From positions 124,001 to 188,000 of the forward strand of contig NZ_JBEBMX010000003.1 of assembly GCF_043196875.1 (NCBI RefSeq): a stretch of 64,000 bases of DNA. The letters are read 5' to 3'. Numbering within the stretch: the first letter of the stretch is position 1; every line of letters begins with the position of its first letter. This document shows, one piece after another, positions 53,566 through 61,558 of the stretch. The notes under the pieces were generated by a model. That model saw only the letters and a program-made list of their open reading frames with translations, had not been told where the DNA came from and made no database searches. The position numbers and the translations under genes are program-made. The stretch is from Saccharospirillum sp043196875. Lineage in GTDB: Bacteria; Pseudomonadota; Gammaproteobacteria; Pseudomonadales; Natronospirillaceae.

Positions 53566-54843
53566 ATGACTGACAAGACTGCAAAGTTGGTCATCGAAGG
53601 ACGCGACCCGATCGAACTACCCGTGCTGTCTGGCACACTGGGTCCTGATGTTGTGGACGTTCGTTCACTGACCGCAAACGGTCTGTTTACCTACGATCCC
53701 GGCTTCGTTTCCACCGCATCCTGCGAATCTGAAATCACCTACATCGATGGCGAACAAGGCGTGCTGTTGCACCGCGGTTATCCCATCGACCAATTGGCCA
53801 ACAAAGCCGATTATCTGGATGTCTGCTATCTGCTGCTGTACGGCAACCTGCCCAGCGCCGCGGAGAAAAAAGAGTTCCAGCATGTCATCAGTCACCACAC
53901 CATGGTGCATGAGCAGATGCGGCAATTCTTCCAGGGTTTCCGTCGCGACTCGCATCCGATGGCGATCATGGTCGGTGTGGTCGGCGCCCTCTCGGCCTTC
54001 TATCACGACTCGCTCGACATCACCAATGAGCGTCATCGTGAAGTCGCCGCGCACCGGCTGATTTCCAAGATGCCAACCCTGGCAGCCATGACCTATAAGT
54101 ACTCCATCGGTCAGCCATTCGTGTATCCGCGGAACGATCTGTCCTATGGTGGGAACTTCCTGCACATGATGTTCTCTACCCCGGCGCAGGAATATCAGGT
54201 CAGCCCTACCCTGGCTCGCGCCATGGATAAAATCTTCACGCTGCACGCTGATCACGAGCAGAACGCCTCGACCTCGACCGTGCGTCTGGCTGGTTCTTCC
54301 GGCGCCAATCCGTTCGCCTGTATCGCCGCCGGCATTGCTGCGCTGTGGGGACCGGCCCACGGCGGTGCCAACGAAGCCGTGCTGACCATGCTCGAAGAAA
54401 TTGGTGATGAATCGCGCATCGAAGAATTCATTGCTCGCGCCAAGGACAAGGACGATCCGTTCCGTCTGATGGGCTTTGGTCATCGGGTCTACAAAAACTA
54501 CGACCCGCGCGCCAAGGTAATGAAAGAAACCTGCGACGAAGTGCTGTCTGAACTCGGTGTCGGTAACGATCCGCTGTTGAAGATTGCTATGCGTCTGGAA
54601 AAAATCGCTTTGGAAGACGAGTACTTCGTTGAGAAAAAACTCTACCCCAACGTCGATTTCTATTCCGGCATCATCTTCAAAGCACTGGGCATTCCGACCG
54701 ACATGTTCACGGTATTGTTCGCCGTCGGCCGCACCCCGGGTTGGATTGCGCACTGGAAAGAAATGATCAGCGGTGCTTACCGCATTGGTCGTCCACGTCA
54801 GTTGTACAAGGGTCATACCCAGCGGGACGTACCGGGCAAATAA
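53566..54843 (+). CDS. gltA: Citrate synthase (type II)
   Basis: A 425-residue hexameric-type citrate synthase condensing oxaloacetate and acetyl-CoA. Catalytic and binding landmarks are LHADHEQNASTSTVR (active-site His), GFGHRVYKNYDPRA and the C-terminal TPGWIAHWKEM. The N-terminal domain typical of NADH-sensitive enzymes is present (about 1-60). The ATG at 53566 has SD GAGGAGG. It is divergent from sdhC, as in E. coli. Confidence 0.98.
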   Translation: MTDKTAKLVIEGRDPIELPVLSGTLGPDVVDVRSLTANGLFTYDPGFVSTASCESEITYIDGEQGVLLHRGYPIDQLANKADYLDVCYLLLYGNLPSAAEKKEFQHVISHHTMVHEQMRQFFQGFRRDSHPMAIMVGVVGALSAFYHDSLDITNERHREVAAHRLISKMPTLAAMTYKYSIGQPFVYPRNDLSYGGNFLHMMFSTPAQEYQVSPTLARAMDKIFTLHADHEQNASTSTVRLAGSSGANPFACIAAGIAALWGPAHGGANEAVLTMLEEIGDESRIEEFIARAKDKDDPFRLMGFGHRVYKNYDPRAKVMKETCDEVLSELGVGNDPLLKIAMRLEKIALEDEYFVEKKLYPNVDFYSGIIFKALGIPTDMFTVLFAVGRTPGWIAHWKEMISGAYRIGRPRQLYKGHTQRDVPGK

Positions 54844-54856
54844 TCTTTGCTCCAAT

Positions 54857-54884
54857 AAAAAAACCGGCTCCGGCCGGTTTTTTT
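54857..54884 (+). terminator. Terminator after gltA
   Basis: AAACCGGC pairs with GCCGGTTT (extended by A/T to 12 bp, 54857-54868 with 54873-54884), loop TCCG, ending in seven T. Confidence 0.9.
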
Positions 54885-54901
54885 ATGTCCGTTTCAAACA
54901 C

Positions 54902-54933
54902 AAAAAAAGCGAGGCAATTACCTCGCTTTTTTT
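54902..54933. terminator. Terminator after topA, likely bidirectional
   Basis: A 13-bp stem (54902-54914 with 54921-54933, core GCGAGG/CCTCGC) with A and T runs on both sides, 24 bp beyond the topA stop. Confidence 0.88.
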
Positions 54934-54956
54934 AACCAGAAACAACAACCAAAAAA

Positions 54957-57680
54957 TTAAGCGGACGCTTTCTTCTTGGCTGTGGCCTTGGCTTTCGGTT
55001 TGGCTTTAGCTTTTGATTTCGCCTTGGCTTTGGCCTTAGGTTTCGCCTTGGCTGGCGCATCCACCTGCCACTTGCCGTCACGATAAAACGCCTTCCAGCC
55101 TGTCGCCTTGCCGTTGTCATCCTCAGTCATGACGTACTGTTCCTGCGTCTTACGACTGTAACGAATGACCGTCGGACGGCCGTCACCATCGGCCGCAGGT
55201 GCGTCCAGAATGTAGTGATATTTCTCTGGCAATTCCGCCTTATGCGGCACCAGTTCCTGTACTTGCGGCGGTCGCGTTTCCCGGTTTTTCGGGAACTGGC
55301 TGGCGGCTAAAAACAGACCGGACGCGCCGTCACGCAGCACATAGGTGTCATCCACTTTCTGGCACTGCAGTTCCGGCATTTTAATCGGATCCATCTTCGG
55401 TGGCGCCGGCTCACCGCTGCGCAACAGTTTGCGCGTGTTCTTACAATCTTCGTTGGTGCAACCGAAGTATTTGCCGAAGCGGCCGCTCTTCAACTGCATC
55501 TCGCTGCCGCACTTATCGCACTCCAGCGTCGGGCCATCATAACCTTTAATCTTGAACTGGCCCTGCTCGACTTTGAACCCAGAGCAGTCAGGATTATTAC
55601 CACAGATATGCAGTTTGCGGTGCTCGTCAATCAGGTAAGAATCCATGGCGGTGCCGCAGATGTCGCAGCGTTCTTTATGACGCAGCGCCTGAGCTTCGGC
55701 TTCATCATCGTCATCATCGACCGACAGAGCTTCCTCACCAGGAATCAGATTCAGTGTGCCTTTGCAGCGTTCCTTCGGTGGCAGGTTGTAACCGGAACAG
55801 CCCAGAAACACACCGGTGGTGCCGTTACGAACCATCATCGGCCGACCGCAACGCGGGCATTCGATATCGGTCAACGTCGGCTCGTTGGCGCGCATGCCGC
55901 CTTCGTCCGACTCAGCCTGCTCCAACTGACGGGTGAAGTCCTTATAAAAGGAGTTCAGCACTTCCTTCCAGGTACGTTCGCCGGTGGCGATCTCATCGAG
56001 ATATTCTTCTAAGCGCGCGGTGAACTGATACTGCAGCAGATCGCTGAAAGATTCGGTCAGCCGATCGGTCACAATGTCACCGATTTTTTCCGCGTAGAAA
56101 CGCCGGTTCTGCAGGCGCACGTAGCCACGATCCTGAATGGTCGAGATGATCGAGGCGTAGGTCGAAGGACGACCAATCCCCTGCTTTTCCAGCTCTTTAA
56201 CCAGCGACGCTTCGGTATAGCGCGCCGGTGGTTTGGTGAAATGCTGCTTGGGTTCAAGCTGCTGCAGCGACATGGCGTCCTGTATTTTCAGGTCCGGCAG
56301 TTCAGTCGCATCGTCACCCTTGGCCGGCTGCGACATGACGCGGGTATAGCCATCAAAGACAACCACCCGGCCACGCGCTTTCAATTCATAATCGCCGGTT
56401 TTGATGGTCAGCAACGTACTCTTGTACTTGGCCGGCACCATCTGACAGGCGACGAAGCGTTGCCAGATCAGCTCATAGAGCCGCTGAGCGTCGCGCTCCA
56501 TGTCGCTGAGGTCGGCGCTGCGTCGATTGACGTAGGACGGCCGAATCGCTTCGTGAGCTTCCTGAGCGCCTTCCCGGCTGCCGTAGACGGCCGGCTTCTC
56601 CGGCAAATAACTATCGCCGTACTGTTCACCGATAAAATCACGGGCCGAACTGACCGCCTCGGCACTGAGGTTGGTCGAGTCGGTTCGCATATAGGTGATA
56701 TGACCGGCTTCATAAAGACGCTGCGCCATGGTCATGGTTTTCTTAACGCTGTAACCCAGGCGCGTACTGGCGGCCTGTTGCAACGTCGAGGTAATAAACG
56801 GCGCTGACGGGCGCGACTGAGTCGGCTTGTCTTCGCGATCGGTAATGGTCAGCGGCAGCTGGCGTAAACGCTCGACGTGCGTCTGACTTTGCTCAGCATT
56901 AACCGGACGGTATTTTTCGCCCTGGTAATGAGTGACTTCAAAACGCACCTGAGCGCCCGCTGGGCTCTCGGTCAAGGCATGAAGATCCCAGAATTCTTCG
57001 GGCGTAAAGGCACGAATTTCTCGTTCGCGTTCAACGATTAAGCGCACCGCCACCGATTGCACGCGGCCGGCACTCAGACCACGAGCGACCTTCGCCCACA
57101 ACAGCGGCGACACCATATAGCCGACAACACGATCCAGAAAACGTCGCGCCTGCTGGGCATTAACCCGGTTCAGATCCAGATCGCCCGGCTGCTCAAAGGC
57201 GCCCTGAATGGCTTTTTTGGTGATCTCGTTAAAGACCACTCGACGGTATTTCTCCGGCGCCTGACCGATGCTCTCCTGCAGGTGCCAGGCAATGGCCTCC
57301 CCTTCGCGGTCCAAATCCGTCGCCAGATAGATAGCATCGGCTGACTTGGCCAGACGACGCAGTTCATCGACTACCTTCTCCTTGCCCGGCAGCACTTCGT
57401 AGTGGGCTTCCCAGTCGTTATCCGGGTTGATGCCCATGCGCGCAATCAACTGTTCCTTGGCTTTGCGCTGCTTGTGGCGTGCTTTTTGTTCCGGTGACAT
57501 CTTGCGAGTCTCAGCCGCCTGGCGAGCTCGCGCCTTGGCATCCACCGGCTTGGACTGGCCGCTGGTCGGCAGGTCACGAATGTGGCCCACCGAGGACTTT
57601 ACGATAAAATCGTTGCCCAGATAGCGGTTGATCGTCTTGGCTTTGGCCGGAGACTCGACAATGACCAGTGATTTACCCAT
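54957..57680 (-). CDS. topA: DNA topoisomerase I
   Basis: A 907-residue type IA enzyme relaxing negative supercoils. The TOPRIM domain begins VIVESPAKAKTINRYLG. The catalytic Tyr is in THITYMRTDSTN-type sequence (TYMRTDSTN). Three four-Cys zinc ribbons follow (CPRCGRP, CDICGTA, CDKCGSE). The C-terminal 35 residues are an Ala/Lys/Pro repeat (KAKPKAKAKAKSKAK) likely to add nonspecific DNA binding. A possible promoter is at 57756-57782. Confidence 0.98.
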   Translation of the reverse strand: MGKSLVIVESPAKAKTINRYLGNDFIVKSSVGHIRDLPTSGQSKPVDAKARARQAAETRKMSPEQKARHKQRKAKEQLIARMGINPDNDWEAHYEVLPGKEKVVDELRRLAKSADAIYLATDLDREGEAIAWHLQESIGQAPEKYRRVVFNEITKKAIQGAFEQPGDLDLNRVNAQQARRFLDRVVGYMVSPLLWAKVARGLSAGRVQSVAVRLIVEREREIRAFTPEEFWDLHALTESPAGAQVRFEVTHYQGEKYRPVNAEQSQTHVERLRQLPLTITDREDKPTQSRPSAPFITSTLQQAASTRLGYSVKKTMTMAQRLYEAGHITYMRTDSTNLSAEAVSSARDFIGEQYGDSYLPEKPAVYGSREGAQEAHEAIRPSYVNRRSADLSDMERDAQRLYELIWQRFVACQMVPAKYKSTLLTIKTGDYELKARGRVVVFDGYTRVMSQPAKGDDATELPDLKIQDAMSLQQLEPKQHFTKPPARYTEASLVKELEKQGIGRPSTYASIISTIQDRGYVRLQNRRFYAEKIGDIVTDRLTESFSDLLQYQFTARLEEYLDEIATGERTWKEVLNSFYKDFTRQLEQAESDEGGMRANEPTLTDIECPRCGRPMMVRNGTTGVFLGCSGYNLPPKERCKGTLNLIPGEEALSVDDDDDEAEAQALRHKERCDICGTAMDSYLIDEHRKLHICGNNPDCSGFKVEQGQFKIKGYDGPTLECDKCGSEMQLKSGRFGKYFGCTNEDCKNTRKLLRSGEPAPPKMDPIKMPELQCQKVDDTYVLRDGASGLFLAASQFPKNRETRPPQVQELVPHKAELPEKYHYILDAPAADGDGRPTVIRYSRKTQEQYVMTEDDNGKATGWKAFYRDGKWQVDAPAKAKPKAKAKAKSKAKAKPKAKATAKKKASA

Positions 57681-58045
57681 GCGTTTAAATTCCGCCTATC
57701 GCTTCCTTTTATATACTTAGCTCACGACCTGCTGAAGGCGCAAGAGGCGCAGACGTATATACGCTTGAATCGGCAAGGTCAAGTTTTGGCAGCCACAACG
57801 CCTTCGCAAAAAGCCGCGATTAAAGCCCCACAAACACCGCTCTTAGCGCCATATCGCAAGCTTTTGCCTGACGTTCCCCAACCTCTAAGTAACAGATCCG
57901 ATATAACTTTCGCCTTGGACCAAGGCCTTTTATAGTGACTTCAGGCAACCTTAATTGAACCCCACAGTTTGGTGTTTGCCCGCAGGTTCAGAACCGGGCA
58001 CCACCCGGTTGCCTCAATACTGATTAGACGAAGGAGTCAGCTGGC
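57681..58045. other. Divergent spacer between topA and the 58-kb membrane gene
   Basis: A 365-bp AT-rich spacer containing a candidate topA promoter (listed) and the SD AAGGAG (58031-58036) of the plus-strand gene. A TATAGT near 57932 could be a -10 for the plus-strand gene, but no good -35 is at the right distance. No RNA gene is seen. Confidence 0.45.
57756..57782 (-). promoter_or_regulatory. Candidate topA promoter
   Basis: On the minus strand TTGACC (57777-57782) is followed after 15 bp by TATATA (57756-57761). The spacing is short; an alternative 17-bp register gives TATACG. It is 76 bp upstream of the topA ATG. Confidence 0.45.
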
Positions 58046-58798
58046 GTGTCGTTTTTTGCCATTATCGCCATCATTGCACTGATCGCCCTGATGTTCGGTG
58101 GTCTCTATATCAGTCGATTGGCGCACCAACGCGAAATTGAAGACAGCGAAATGCGCGAAGCCTTGCGAGTGCGTCGCTCACGCCAGCATAAGGTTGAAGA
58201 ATTATTCGATACCTTGATGTCTTACGACCGTAACCCCGAATTATTGATGCATCTGCAATCCATGCTGATCGAAGACGCTCAAAGACTGCTGGAGTTGGCG
58301 CCTGACGATAAGCACTCACAAGATCGCCTGCAATATTACCAAGACCTGGAACGCACCATCGAGGCACTAGGTGACAATGCCAACCAACCAATGACGCCCA
58401 CCACCGACCGTGAAATTTTGCTGATGAAGCGTCACTTCAGTCGCACTGCCAAACTGATCAATCGTCGCATTACCGATGGCGCCTTAACCGAGGGCGAAGC
58501 CGATGTGCATCTGGAGCGGTTGCGCCGCCGCACCTTGGAGCTGGAGGCGGAAGCCTATAAATTGCAGGCGGTTCAGGCTCGTGAAAATGGCGATCTGGCC
58601 ATCGCAGCGGCGTACTATAAACACGCCAAAGACATGCTGATTAATTCAGATATTCACTACCAAGATAAGACCGAACAAATCCGCAAGCTGTCACGGTTAA
58701 TTGCTGGGCTTTATTCCTCAGAGTTCGACGAGTCTGACAAAAAAGAAGACGCCAAGGCCTTACCCAACGCCAGCCAATCCGCCTCTGATAAAGGTTGA
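58046..58798 (+). CDS. Membrane-anchored helical protein, function unknown
   Basis: A 250-residue protein with a single N-terminal membrane helix (about 3-22) followed by a long, charged, mostly helical cytoplasmic part. It includes a Lys/Arg-rich stretch (REALRVRRSRQHKVEELFD, about 38-56) and a segment reminiscent of TPR-like helices (AAAYYKHAKDMLI). I do not recognise the family. GTG start with SD AAGGAG ten bases before. The 3' end overlaps the convergent DUF1653 gene by 88 bp. Confidence 0.75.
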   Translation: MSFFAIIAIIALIALMFGGLYISRLAHQREIEDSEMREALRVRRSRQHKVEELFDTLMSYDRNPELLMHLQSMLIEDAQRLLELAPDDKHSQDRLQYYQDLERTIEALGDNANQPMTPTTDREILLMKRHFSRTAKLINRRITDGALTEGEADVHLERLRRRTLELEAEAYKLQAVQARENGDLAIAAAYYKHAKDMLINSDIHYQDKTEQIRKLSRLIAGLYSSEFDESDKKEDAKALPNASQSASDKG

Positions 58799-59004
58799 AG
58801 CCACGTAAATCGCTCAACCCTCTCCCCGTCCCTTTCGACACTGGATTGAAAGCTTTCCAAGGGCCGTACCCATAGATCAAAGTTGCCGTATAAGCACTGA
58901 TAAACCACCAGAGGCGCTTCCGTTTCACTGTGATGCGACAAGCCGATCACGCGATATTTCGGGCCTTTAAAATGTTGGTAGATGCCGGGTTGAACCACCG
59001 TCAT
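58711..59004 (-). CDS. DUF1653 protein
   Basis: A 97-residue protein with one DUF1653 domain (about 5-65): GIYQHFKGPKYRVIGLSHHS, then LVVYQCLYGNFDLWVRPLE. The function of the family is unknown. A 30-residue Ser/Ala-rich tail beyond the domain is encoded opposite the end of the plus-strand gene. The ATG at 59004 gives MTVVQPGIYQ; an ATG four codons earlier is possible. Confidence 0.88.
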   Translation of the reverse strand: MTVVQPGIYQHFKGPKYRVIGLSHHSETEAPLVVYQCLYGNFDLWVRPLESFQSSVERDGERVERFTWLQPLSEADWLALGKALASSFLSDSSNSEE

Positions 59005-59026
59005 TGTGCGCTCCAATTATTGCCAT

Positions 59027-59064
59027 AAAAAAACCAGCCGATGTTCGCTACATACAACTGGTTT
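59027..59064 (-). terminator. Terminator after the GH114 gene
   Basis: AAACCAG (59031-59037) and CTGGTTT (59058-59064) with a 20-base apical region holding a short inner TGT/ACA pair. Read on the minus strand it ends in seven U. Confidence 0.65.
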
Positions 59065-59083
59065 AGATTAACACTGAACGGAA

Positions 59084-59968
59084 TTATGAACTTAAACAAC
59101 TGCGTCTGAAGCTGTCATCCAAATCCAGCGGCAACACCAAAGTACTGAAATCCAGATCATCCGAAGCAGTGCATAGATCGTTGACCGAACTATCAGTTAG
59201 GTCAGATGACAAATCATCATCCTCTTCTGGGTATTCAGCATTCAAAACCGGTTTATCAGCATCGATAAAAGGGACCAGCATGTCGCATTCATCGTACTGG
59301 AAGCACTGCTCATTCACCGAAAAATCGTAGTAATCAACTAAATCTTCCACCTGATCCAGATCGTTTTTCAAACCGACGGACAGATTTCGCTTGTGCGCTT
59401 CATTGGCGATAAAACGGTTATAGGCCAATTGATCGCGAGCGGTAAAATTAAAACCGGGATTGTTCAAATAGCCGTCCATATTGTCCGGCTCGACGCCATC
59501 ACAGCCCTTGTCTTTCGCCGTATCCAAACGCGCCTTCATAATGCGATGAACATTCGTCGAGCGTATATCAAGCCAGCGCTCGTCGTCCCAACCATCAAGC
59601 GTCTTGCCCAGTTCGTTGCCGTTAAATTCGCCTTCATCATCGCGCCAATCTTCGTATGAACCGGCGGAGAAATAGCAAATCACATTGCGACCAGCGGCTT
59701 GCAGATCAGAGATTGTACTTTCTGACGTATCAAAGAGGTCGACATCGTATATTTCGACATCATAGGTATCATTTAACGACTCGCCGTCAGGCACCAGCAG
59801 TTGCCATTGCCAGGTGACTTTCGGGCTTGGTTTATACCAATCACCACCGGTAATTGGATCGACATCGACCGGCAATGGCATGGTCCGGTTTAGTACCGAT
59901 GAACCTGAAACCTGACAACCAGCAAGAAAAATAACGACAGAACTGACCAGAAACCCAACTGCTCTCAT
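59084..59968 (-). CDS. GH114 glycosidase-like lipoprotein
   Basis: A 294-residue lipoprotein. The signal peptide ends with lipobox LAGC, giving lipidated Cys18. The mature part is a GH114 (endo-alpha-1,4-polygalactosaminidase) TIM-barrel: VICYFSAGSYEDWR (97-110), ERWLDIRS, and the acidic catalytic-type motif CDGVEPDNMDGY (156-167). The protein is strongly acidic, with a DDDLSSDLTDSS-type tail. It could act on galactosamine-containing exopolysaccharide at the cell surface; the substrate is not shown. It appears monocistronic. Confidence 0.88.
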   Translation of the reverse strand: MRAVGFLVSSVVIFLAGCQVSGSSVLNRTMPLPVDVDPITGGDWYKPSPKVTWQWQLLVPDGESLNDTYDVEIYDVDLFDTSESTISDLQAAGRNVICYFSAGSYEDWRDDEGEFNGNELGKTLDGWDDERWLDIRSTNVHRIMKARLDTAKDKGCDGVEPDNMDGYLNNPGFNFTARDQLAYNRFIANEAHKRNLSVGLKNDLDQVEDLVDYYDFSVNEQCFQYDECDMLVPFIDADKPVLNAEYPEEDDDLSSDLTDSSVNDLCTASDDLDFSTLVLPLDLDDSFRRSCLSS

Positions 59969-59999
59969 GGGTACTCTCTTTAATCACCAAGGGAAATGC

Positions 60000-60017
60000 C
60001 GCCGTTAAACGACGGCG
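60000..60017 (-). terminator. Weak hairpin after map
   Basis: CGCCGT (60000-60005) and ACGGCG (60012-60017), six-base loop, 86 bp past the map stop, with no strong U tract. It could equally lie in the GH114 leader. Confidence 0.3.
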
Positions 60018-60102
60018 AAACCGAATTTTAGCTCAGCAAATACAAAGCTAATCGATTATTTGTGCAACGCTTTGTTACACCTGTTTCGTCAAGCCATTGA
60101 CT

Positions 60103-60882
60103 TCAAACCAGAGCGCGCTCTTCTTCTCGCAACGTCAAAACTTCATAGCCGTCCTCAGTAACCGCTATGGTGTGCTCCCACTGCGCCGACAACTTTTTAT
60201 CGGCAGTTACCACCGTCCAGCCGTCCGGCTTGGTTCTCACCTTGGCTTTACCCTGATTGATCATCGGTTCGATGGTGAAGGTCATGCCGGCTTCCAGCGG
60301 TAAGCCGGTACCGGCACGACCGTAATGCAGTACCTGAGGAGCTTCATGCATCTCAGTGCCAATGCCATGGCCGCAATACTCACGTACCACGCTGTAGCCC
60401 TGACGTTCAGCATACTGCTGGATGGCATGACCGATATCGCCCAAGGTCGCGCCTGGTCGGACCAACTCTATGCCCTGCCACATGGCTTGATAGGTATGCT
60501 CAACCAATCGCTGAGCCTGCGGCGAGACGGTGCCGATTCGATACATCTTGCTGGAGTCGGCAATGTAACCGTTCTTCTCCAAAGTGATGTCGATATTGAC
60601 GATATCGCCGTCTTTCAGGAACTGAGTTGCCGAGGGCACGCCATGGCAAACAACGCGGTTGATCGACGAGTTGAGCACATACGCATACCCATACTGACCT
60701 TTACTGGCGGGCCTGGCGTGCAGTTCATCAACGATATAACGCTCTACCCAATCGTTGATTTGCATGGTCGAAACACCCGTGGTGATCTTACCGTCCAGAT
60801 ACGCAAAAACCGCTGCCAGTAAACGCCCGGATTCACGCATGCGAGCCAGTTGTTCGGCGTTTTTCAGACTAATGCTGCTCAA
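60103..60882 (-). CDS. map: Type I methionine aminopeptidase
   Basis: A 259-residue dinuclear metallopeptidase removing initiator Met. The substrate His is in NRVVCHGVP. Metal ligands are the Asp residues in DGDIVNIDITLEKNGYIADS, His in CGHGIGTEMHEAP, and Glu in FTIEPMINQG and WEHTIAVTEDG. It is complete. It is not next to rpsB as the main map usually is, so it may be a second copy. Its first 14 bases overlap the upstream ParD-like gene, making a two-gene unit. Confidence 0.95.
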   Translation of the reverse strand: MSSISLKNAEQLARMRESGRLLAAVFAYLDGKITTGVSTMQINDWVERYIVDELHARPASKGQYGYAYVLNSSINRVVCHGVPSATQFLKDGDIVNIDITLEKNGYIADSSKMYRIGTVSPQAQRLVEHTYQAMWQGIELVRPGATLGDIGHAIQQYAERQGYSVVREYCGHGIGTEMHEAPQVLHYGRAGTGLPLEAGMTFTIEPMINQGKAKVRTKPDGWTVVTADKKLSAQWEHTIAVTEDGYEVLTLREEERALV

Positions 60883-61081
60883 GGCTAACCTTCTCCAGAT
60901 CGACCGCCGCCCGATTCATCTGTTCTCGAATAATCTCACTAAAGGTTAACTGAGGGTTGGCTTCTGCCAGCATGCCGATCTTCAGCCAGAACTCGGCCTG
61001 AGCATTAATAGAACGCACCATAGCGGCACTGGCTTTACGCACTTCATCGTGCATTTCATCGCTGATCTTAACGATTCCCAT
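60869..61081 (-). CDS. ParD-like DNA-binding protein
   Basis: A 70-residue protein: MGIVKISDEMHDEVRKASAA, then SINAQAEFWLKIGMLAEANP and FSEIIREQMNRAA. The N-terminal beta strand (VKIS) and following helices fit a ribbon-helix-helix protein of the ParD-like family, named after antitoxins. Its gene overlaps map and starts eight bases after a near-perfect 34-bp palindrome, the expected auto-operator. No ParE-type toxin gene is adjacent; map occupies that place. Confidence 0.82.
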   Translation of the reverse strand: MGIVKISDEMHDEVRKASAAMVRSINAQAEFWLKIGMLAEANPQLTFSEIIREQMNRAAVDLEKVSLEQH

Positions 61082-61088
61082 CTTGGCC

Positions 61089-61122
61089 TCGATATATGAT
61101 TTGTATACATATCATATATCGA
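61089..61122. promoter_or_regulatory. 34-bp near-perfect palindrome before the ParD-like gene
   Basis: Outer arms TCGATATATGAT (61089-61100) and ATCATATATCGA (61111-61122) are exact reverse complements, and the centre TGTATACA (61102-61109) is itself palindromic on the same axis. Sixteen of 17 base pairs are symmetric; only 61101/61110 mismatch. AT-rich, overlapping likely -10 sequences and ending eight bases before the ATG. Confidence 0.85.
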
Positions 61123-61158
61123 CCAGTTTAGATCAACAAGCCGTAGTGGTTATCAGCA

Positions 61159-61422
61159 TTAATGCCTGGCGGCAGACCACCGTTTTAGCTTGGGGATCTG
61201 TCGCGCGGCCAACCAGGCTAACAAGGCTGGAAAGCCCTGCTCTTTCATCTTGGCAATACAGAACTGCTGCATTTGTTCCACGTCGAAGTCCGGCTGGGTA
61301 AAGGCACCGCCCTGATAACAATAGTGGCAATAGAGCGCGCTTTTTTGACCATTTACCTCGGTACCCGCCTTGGCAGGATCGCCTTTCATCGGCATACCAC
61401 AGCTTTGACACTGCTTTTCCAT
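61159..61422 (-). CDS. Zinc-ribbon protein (zf-ribbon_2 type)
   Basis: An 87-residue protein with an N-terminal zinc ribbon: CQSCGMPM (5-12) and YCHYCYQGG (31-39) supply four cysteines. The rest is a short helical segment (DVEQMQQFCIAKMKEQG). It matches the putative zinc-ribbon family PF12674 as I remember it; function unknown. The start codon follows SD GGAGAGAAC. It is transcribed toward, but separated from, the ParD-like/map unit. Confidence 0.85.
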   Translation of the reverse strand: MEKQCQSCGMPMKGDPAKAGTEVNGQKSALYCHYCYQGGAFTQPDFDVEQMQQFCIAKMKEQGFPALLAWLAARQIPKLKRWSAARH

Positions 61423-61530
61423 GTTCTCTCCAGGCGGTCTGATTCGTGCCTACTACTTTAGGCAAGCATCACAAAAGCGGACACCTTTATTTGCTGCCCT
61501 TTGAAATACTGCTTTTATGCCCAACTAATA

Positions 61531-61557
61531 AGACTCCTTCGCTTGAAAGGAGTTTTT
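61531..61557 (+). promoter_or_regulatory. Hairpin covering the gcd ribosome-binding site
   Basis: ACTCCTT (61533-61539) pairs with AAGGAGT (61547-61553), extendable by an A-U and G-U pair, followed by a T run. The AAGGAG arm is the SD of the gene starting at 61559, so the fold could mask initiation or act as an attenuator. Confidence 0.6.
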
Positions 61558-61558
61558 C

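Noticed and set aside
53665..54855. A 396-codon minus-strand open frame
   Set aside because: Antisense to gltA; low-complexity His/Gln/Val composition and no homology by eye.
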